Shown in pieces: positions 59,340 to 64,000 of a stretch of DNA of 64,000 nucleotides (position 1 is the stretch's first letter; each line of letters opens with the position of its first letter). The notes under the pieces were generated by a model. That model was not told the origin of the DNA. It did no database searches and worked only from the letters and a program-made list of their open reading frames with translations. The DNA comes from an uncultured Lachnospiraceae bacterium (lineage in GTDB: Bacteria; Bacillota; Clostridia; Lachnospirales; Lachnospiraceae): assembly GCA_910584725.1 (NCBI GenBank), contig CAJUBE010000001.1:1-64000 (forward strand), written 5' to 3'. Made by a program: the position numbers and the translations under genes.

Positions 59340-60302
59340 ATGATAATGTTTCATTGGAAGACAAAAGCAGAGAAAACCGCAACAGCGCAGAATGTGACGA
59401 AGGAAAAGCCCGACTGCTATCCTGTCATTCACACAGCACGCAGCATAGAGAATTATCGTCAGCAGATCCTTCTGAAAGAGATCGATTCCTTACAGGGCCT
59501 TGCCAAGATCAGGAGCTCCTTCGACGATGTGCTCGCTAAAGAAAGTACGATGAAGGAACAGATGCATGCTTTTCAAGAACGATTTCTCCATGTAGGAGAA
59601 ATTTCGGAACAGTTTGGAACCGTAAAACTGCAGATTGATGATTCCGTAGATCTTGCCCAGCAGCAGGTAGACGGCCTGAAAGAAAGCTCCAGACAGGTTC
59701 AGAAATATTTTGATGAGATCCAGGACACTTTCACGGATTTTCAGGCAGCCGTGCAGAATATCAAAACATGTATGAAAGAGATTGTATCCGTTGCCAACCA
59801 GACCAATTTACTTGCCCTGAATGCCTCCATCGAGGCAGCCAGAGCCGGGGAACAGGGGAAAGGCTTTGCCGTCGTGGCGGAAGAGGTAAAGGAGCTGGCC
59901 GAAGGAATCAAAGATCTTGTAGGTACGGTAAATTCCAGCATAAGCGATGTGGAAGCCGGTACGGAGAAGCTCAATAACAGCATCCGTATTTCAAAGGATG
60001 CCTTAGGCCAAAGTCTTATGGAGGTAGATGCCACATACGATGTGTTTGGCAAAATCATTACGGTGGCGGATGGCGCTACCGAGGTACAGTCGCGAATCGG
60101 GGAAGCCATTGCGGTATCCGAAAGCGATTTCAATGCGGTGAATCAGACTTTTATGAAAAATCAGGAGCAGTATGCGCAGGTGACCGACTATATCGATAAG
60201 GCGGATGAGCTTGGTACGGCCAAAAGCGCACTGTTCAGTGCCATGGACGATATGCTCTGTCAGATCGAGCCCATGATGGAGGAGATCGAAGCCTCCTTAT
60301 AA
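59340..60302 (+). CDS. Soluble methyl-accepting chemotaxis protein-like transducer
   Basis: A 320-residue protein without membrane helices. Residues ~50-310 are coiled coil, with the kinase-contact hairpin tip around IVSVANQTNLLALNASIEAARAGEQGKGFAVVAEEVKELAE. There is no sensor domain of its own, and the preceding gene encodes a FIST sensor, so the two probably act as a split receptor. Start ATG 59340 has GGAGG 4 nt upstream; the ATG two codons on has better spacing. No chemotaxis kinase is in the window. Confidence 0.88.
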   Translation: MIMFHWKTKAEKTATAQNVTKEKPDCYPVIHTARSIENYRQQILLKEIDSLQGLAKIRSSFDDVLAKESTMKEQMHAFQERFLHVGEISEQFGTVKLQIDDSVDLAQQQVDGLKESSRQVQKYFDEIQDTFTDFQAAVQNIKTCMKEIVSVANQTNLLALNASIEAARAGEQGKGFAVVAEEVKELAEGIKDLVGTVNSSISDVEAGTEKLNNSIRISKDALGQSLMEVDATYDVFGKIITVADGATEVQSRIGEAIAVSESDFNAVNQTFMKNQEQYAQVTDYIDKADELGTAKSALFSAMDDMLCQIEPMMEEIEASL

Positions 60303-60317
60303 TTATATTGACAGGAA

Positions 60318-60350
60318 AGGGCAGCCCCGAAAGAGACTGCCCTGTATTTC
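60318..60350 (+). terminator. Probable terminator of the FIST-transducer unit
   Basis: AGGGCAG (60318-60324) pairs with CTGCCCT (60337-60343), followed by a T-rich stretch (GTATTTCCTTTT). It lies 16 nt past the transducer stop, between convergent genes. Confidence 0.6.
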
Positions 60351-60385
60351 CTTTTCCGTTATTTATTTTTGCATTTTCAATCCGT

Positions 60386-61855
60386 TTACAGCATCTTCTT
60401 CATCTCATCCGCCACAAACTGTACCTTAGTGCCCACGATAACCTGCACCGCAGTCTTGCTGGGTCTCATAACGCCTGCCACACCTGCGGACTTGATCTTC
60501 TTCTCATCCACCTTCGTGTAATCGTTGATCTCCAGACGGAGTCTTGTAATACAGTTGTCAAGAGACTTCACATTTTCCTTACCGCCGAGACCTTCCAGAA
60601 TGATGGAAGCCACTTCGGTGAAATTGCTGTTGGAGAGAACTGCTTTCTTCTCCGCCTCGATGTCGTCATCCTCTCTGCCGGGTGTCTTTAAGTCAAACTT
60701 CACAATCGCGAAGCGGAACACCACATAGAATACTGCAAATGCTGCGATACCAAGAGGAATGATCATCCATGTATTTGCCGCAGCCGGCAGCGGTGCCGAG
60801 AACACAAGATCCGTCGCGCCAGCCGAGAAGCTGAAGCCTGCACGGAAGCCGAGCAGTACGGTGATCGTCGTGAAGATACCGTAAAGCAGAGCATAAATCA
60901 GATACAGACCCGGCGCCAGGAACATGAAACCGAACTCGAAGGGCTCGGTAACACCGCAGACAAATGCACAGACAGCCGCGGAAGCTACCAGACCAATCGC
61001 TACCTTTTCTTTGCCCTTCTTTGCGGTCTTAACCATTGCCAGCGCCGCACCGGGGATACCGAACATCATACAAGGGAAGAATCCCGACATGTACATACCA
61101 AGGCTCCATGTAACATCCGCGCTTGTCTCGCCTGCCCAGAAGTGGGACAGATCGCCGAGACCGATGGTGTCAAACCAGAACACGTTGTTCAGTGCGTGGT
61201 GCAGACCCGTAGGGATCAACAGACGGTTCAGGAAAGCGTAGATACCTGCGCCTACAGCGCCCATTCCTACAATACCCTGACCTACTGCGATCAGTGCGCC
61301 GAATACGATCGGCCATACAAACAGTAGAACCGCTGATGCGAGGATCGAAACAACACCCGCTATAATTGCCACACAGCGCTTGCCGCTGAAGAAGGAAAGC
61401 CAATCCGGAAGCTGCGTGCCCTTAAACTTGTTGTAGCAGCTTGCGCCGATGATACCTGCCAGAATACCGATAAACGGATTCGCAATCTTCCCGAATGCAA
61501 GGGATTTGTTCACGTCATCCGCAACAGAGGGCATAAGCGCCGTAACTGTGCCAACTGCCAACAGGTTCGTCATCATCAGCCAAGATGCCAGTGCCGCAAG
61601 ACCTGCGGTACCGTCATGGTCATCCGCCATACCGACGCCGACGCCGATTACAAACAGGATCGCCATATTGTCAATCAGCGCGCCGCCCGCTTTCACAAGG
61701 AAAAAGCCCAACATATTCGCAAAGCCATTCATGTCGCCGCCCTGCATCGTCGCCGGACACAGCGCATACCCAATTCCCATCAAGATACCGCAGATCGGCA
61801 GACACGCCACCGGCAGCATCAGGGATTTCCCCAGTTTCTGTAAATATTTCATCAT
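60386..61855 (-). CDS. nagE: PTS N-acetylglucosamine-type IIBC permease
   Basis: A 489-residue protein. The IIC part has about ten helices: MKYLQKLGKSLMLPVACLPICGILMGIGYAL, LLIPTGLHHALNNVFWF, CGVTEPFEFGFMFLAP, GFRAGFSFSAGATDLVFSAPL, characteristic of the GlcNAc/glucose superfamily; the IIB domain at the end has LDNCITRLRLEI with the phospho-Cys. It transports and phosphorylates N-acetylglucosamine, or glucose as the alternative. I choose ATG 61855 with GGGAGG at 8 nt. Last gene of the operon IIA-ptsI-ptsH-nagE, and a possible consumer of sugars freed by the GH20 enzyme. Confidence 0.87.
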   Translation of the reverse strand: MMKYLQKLGKSLMLPVACLPICGILMGIGYALCPATMQGGDMNGFANMLGFFLVKAGGALIDNMAILFVIGVGVGMADDHDGTAGLAALASWLMMTNLLAVGTVTALMPSVADDVNKSLAFGKIANPFIGILAGIIGASCYNKFKGTQLPDWLSFFSGKRCVAIIAGVVSILASAVLLFVWPIVFGALIAVGQGIVGMGAVGAGIYAFLNRLLIPTGLHHALNNVFWFDTIGLGDLSHFWAGETSADVTWSLGMYMSGFFPCMMFGIPGAALAMVKTAKKGKEKVAIGLVASAAVCAFVCGVTEPFEFGFMFLAPGLYLIYALLYGIFTTITVLLGFRAGFSFSAGATDLVFSAPLPAAANTWMIIPLGIAAFAVFYVVFRFAIVKFDLKTPGREDDDIEAEKKAVLSNSNFTEVASIILEGLGGKENVKSLDNCITRLRLEINDYTKVDEKKIKSAGVAGVMRPSKTAVQVIVGTKVQFVADEMKKML

Positions 61856-61884
61856 AAGCACTACCTCCCAATCGTTTTAGAGTT

Positions 61885-62142
61885 TTATAAGTTTTCTTCA
61901 AAGAATTTTGCGAGCGCATCATGCGCAGCGTCCTCGTCTTCGCCCTCAATCCGGCAGACAACCTCCGCACCCTGCTTGATTCCGAGCCCCATCAGCTTAA
62001 TTAATTTCTTCGCCTCTGCGCTCTTTCCCCCGGACTCAATCGTAATACTGCTGGTAAATTCGCCCGCCTTTTTTACCAGCAGACCCGCAGGTCTGGCGTG
62101 CAGCCCTACCGGATCCTTAATGACATACGAAAATTCCTTCAT
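61885..62142 (-). CDS. ptsH: Phosphocarrier protein HPr
   Basis: An 85-residue HPr. His15 in GLHARPAG is the phosphorylation site used by enzyme I. The position corresponding to regulatory Ser46 is Lys46 (SAEAKKLIKLMGLG), so HPr kinase cannot act there. This variant form occurs in Lachnospiraceae HPr proteins. Start ATG follows GGGAGGG. The 84-nt gap to ptsI holds no clear feature. Confidence 0.95.
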   Translation of the reverse strand: MKEFSYVIKDPVGLHARPAGLLVKKAGEFTSSITIESGGKSAEAKKLIKLMGLGIKQGAEVVCRIEGEDEDAAHDALAKFFEENL

Positions 62143-62226
62143 TTCCTATTACCCTCCCTCTCACTTTTATTTATACGTGCATTCGAAGTCCCTCAGAACC
62201 AGGTATGAGGCGGCTTCAAAAGCCCT

Positions 62227-63843
62227 TTATGGCAGCGCTCTCACCGCCCCACGTACCTTGAGTACCGCTGACGCCGCAACGCTCAGCTCATCCACGCCGA
62301 TCTTCAAAAACCACTCCGTCAGCTCCGTATCGGCGCCAAGCTCTCCGCAGATGCCTACCCAGATGCCCGCCTCATGGGCGTTCTTCACAGTCATCTCAAT
62401 CAACCTAAGCAGCGCCTCGTGATGGGTATCGCAAATTCCTTCCAGCTTCTGGTTCTGCCGGTCTACCGCCAACGTATATTGTGTCAGATCGTTGGTGCCG
62501 ATGCTGAAAAAGTCCACTTCCTTCGCCAGCTTATCAGAGATGACTGCCGCCGCCGGGGTCTCGATCATGATGCCAAGCTCCGGCTCACCGACAGGATAGC
62601 CTTCCTTCGTAAGCTCCTCCTTCACCATCTCCACAATCTGCCTGATCCGCTTCACCTCATCCACAGATATAATCATGGGGAACATAATAGCCAGCTTTCC
62701 GTGTGCGGATGCGCGGTATAACGCCCTGAGCTGGGTGATGAATATCTCCTCCCGATCCAGACAGATGCGGATTGCCCGGTAACCGAGGGCCGGATTTTCC
62801 TCCGGTTCCAGCCCGAAATAATCCACCTTTTTATCCGCCCCGATATCCAGCGTGCGGATCACAACCTTCTTTCCTTCCATCTTCTCGAGAACAGCCTTAT
62901 AACTCGCATACTGCTCCTCCTCCGACGGAAAAGTGGTTCTGCCCAGATAGAGAAATTCGCTTCGGAAAAGGCCGATCCCGCCGGCGTCCGCCGCACATGC
63001 CGCATCGGCGTCCTCCACATTCCCAATATTTGCAAAAACATCTATCCGTTTCCCGCTCTTTGTGACATTGTCCTGCCCTTTCAGTTTCTCGAGCGCTTCC
63101 AGATCCGCCACCCACTGGTTTTTCCGCACAACCTTTTCGGAAAGTATCTCCTCCTCCGGCTCCACCAGAAACTCGCCCTCAAATCCGTCCACCACACAGC
63201 TCTTTCCGTGCAGTTCGTCCGAAAGGTCGATGTTCACGTTCACCAGCGCCGGCAGATTCATGCTTCTCGCCAGTATCGCCGTGTGGGAATTGGCCGATCC
63301 TTTCACGGTCACAAAACCGAGAATTTTCTTTTTGTCAAGCTTCACCGTCTCGCTGGGCGTCAGATCCTCCGCCACCAGAACCACCGGCTCCTCCGAGTTG
63401 ATCTCCTCCTCGGGCAGATCGAGAAGAATGCGGATCACTCGCTGGGAGATATCCCGGATATCCGCCGCGCGCCCTCTCATATACTCGTCTTCCATCGCCG
63501 CGAACAGCTCCGCAAACTGCGTTCCCGCCTGATCTACCGCATACACCGCATTGTAACCGTCCTCGATCTCCCCTGCGGCAGTCTCCAGATAATCCTCGTC
63601 TTCCAAAAGCATTTTATGTACGTCAAAGATCGCAGCATGATCCTCTCCCACATTCTGCAGGGCCTCGTCATAGAGTCTTGTAAGCTGTGCCTTCGCCCGC
63701 TCCACGGCGGCAAAAAACCGTTCTTTCTCGGCAGCCGGATCAGACACCTTCTGATCCGTCACCTGAATTTCTACCTTTTTGTAAAGGTACACCCTTCCTA
63801 TGGCAATTCCCCTCATCACGCTTTTTCCAATATATTTATCCAT
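62227..63843 (-). CDS. ptsI: PTS enzyme I
   Basis: A 538-residue enzyme that transfers phosphate from PEP to HPr. VKGSANSHTAILARSMNLPAL carries phospho-His187; AADAGGIGLFRSEFLYL, DIGADKKVDYF, ITQLRALYRAS and GICGELGADTELT (active-site Cys-Gly-Glu) form the PEP domain. I choose ATG 63843 directly after GGAGGTGGGG; the longer frame to 63963 adds 40 residues that overlap the upstream gene's 3' end. Upstream is a IIA gene ending 25 nt before. Confidence 0.95.
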   Translation of the reverse strand: MDKYIGKSVMRGIAIGRVYLYKKVEIQVTDQKVSDPAAEKERFFAAVERAKAQLTRLYDEALQNVGEDHAAIFDVHKMLLEDEDYLETAAGEIEDGYNAVYAVDQAGTQFAELFAAMEDEYMRGRAADIRDISQRVIRILLDLPEEEINSEEPVVLVAEDLTPSETVKLDKKKILGFVTVKGSANSHTAILARSMNLPALVNVNIDLSDELHGKSCVVDGFEGEFLVEPEEEILSEKVVRKNQWVADLEALEKLKGQDNVTKSGKRIDVFANIGNVEDADAACAADAGGIGLFRSEFLYLGRTTFPSEEEQYASYKAVLEKMEGKKVVIRTLDIGADKKVDYFGLEPEENPALGYRAIRICLDREEIFITQLRALYRASAHGKLAIMFPMIISVDEVKRIRQIVEMVKEELTKEGYPVGEPELGIMIETPAAAVISDKLAKEVDFFSIGTNDLTQYTLAVDRQNQKLEGICDTHHEALLRLIEMTVKNAHEAGIWVGICGELGADTELTEWFLKIGVDELSVAASAVLKVRGAVRALP

Positions 63844-63868
63844 CCCCACCTCCGCTGAGTCAAGACAC

Positions 63869-64000
63869 TTATTTTTTGAGAACCAAAACCGTATCCCCGT
63901 TCTCCACATCCCCGGCTTCCGCCATCGCAACTTCCGCGAAATCATCTGTGTTGCAGATAACAATCGGCGTGATTATGTCAAATCCCTCCGCTTTGATCTG
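63869..64000 (-). CDS. PTS glucose-type IIA domain protein (partial, 5' end outside window)
   Basis: Only the last 43 residues are present, ending VENGDTVLVLKK then TAA. AEGFDIITPIVICNTDDF is the C-terminal signature of the Crr/IIA(Glc) fold. It leads the operon with ptsI, ptsH and nagE and probably donates phosphate to the IIBC permease. Whether it is a separate gene or a domain of a larger protein cannot be seen. Confidence 0.75.
   Translation of the reverse strand, partial: QIKAEGFDIITPIVICNTDDFAEVAMAEAGDVENGDTVLVLKK

Noticed and set aside
1..64000. CRISPR array, rRNA, tRNA, prophage or transposase
   Set aside because: No regular spacer-repeat pattern, no rRNA or tRNA signatures and no such protein was seen on either strand.

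Overview
The window looks like chromosome of an anaerobic Firmicute of class Clostridia, most likely family Lachnospiraceae. The evidence is the gene repertoire: DapL-type diaminopimelate pathway, aspS-gatCAB operon under a T-box, glnA followed by an ANTAR regulator, an HPr with Lys instead of Ser46, RgpF-type glycan proteins, a DUF3990/DUF3791 pair, strong AGGAGG-type ribosome binding sites, and many short palindromic repeats between genes. Species cannot be named. No rRNA, tRNA, CRISPR array, transposase or phage gene was seen.

Layout. 1-13.2 kb: one long minus-strand surface-polysaccharide operon: RmlC-like epimerase (cut by the window edge), CDP-glucose 4,6-dehydratase, glucose-1-phosphate cytidylyltransferase, three RgpF-like proteins, a radical SAM enzyme, a SAM methyltransferase, a left-handed beta-helix acyltransferase and a large glycerophosphotransferase-like/beta-propeller fusion. 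Six of these proteins carry a similar Rossmann-like domain at one end. 13.2-15.3 kb: a Schlafen AlbA_2-type regulator; the same 40-bp palindromic box lies upstream of its promoter and of the polysaccharide promoter, which suggests one control circuit. 15.4-23 kb: a membrane protein, then aspS-gatC-gatA-[PIN toxin-antitoxin]-gatB, transcribed behind a T-box leader with an additional 171-nt multi-branched structured element. 23-32 kb: histidine phosphatase, dapL, dapF, glnA with ANTAR regulator, Uma2-type protein, nadE. 32.6-46.6 kb: hslO, methyltransferase, cell-surface GH20 hexosaminidase, hisC, glycosyltransferase, acyltransferase, a lipoprotein and an NhaC antiporter. 46.8-49.6 kb: a three-gene ABC exporter behind a promoter, a 25-residue leader peptide and a terminator/antiterminator pair, the arrangement of ribosome-mediated attenuation. 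49.6-57.8 kb: DUF4143 ATPase, PH-domain protein, carB, dcd, a three-gene ADP-ribosyltransferase-like module bracketed by exact 42-bp repeats, and a polysaccharide deacetylase whose ribosome binding site is inside a 12-bp hairpin. 58-60.3 kb: a FIST sensor paired with a soluble chemoreceptor-like protein. 60.4-64 kb: PTS operon (IIA partial, ptsI, ptsH, GlcNAc-type IIBC).

Across the window there are three families of interspersed palindromic repeats, mostly at gene 3' ends, and a dispersed 14-bp palindrome TGACA-N4-TGTCA (ten exact copies, most within genes), far above chance. Starts were moved from the longest reading frame wherever a clear Shine-Dalgarno decided the matter; these cases are noted per gene. 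All functional names rest on reading motifs by eye; no database search was run.
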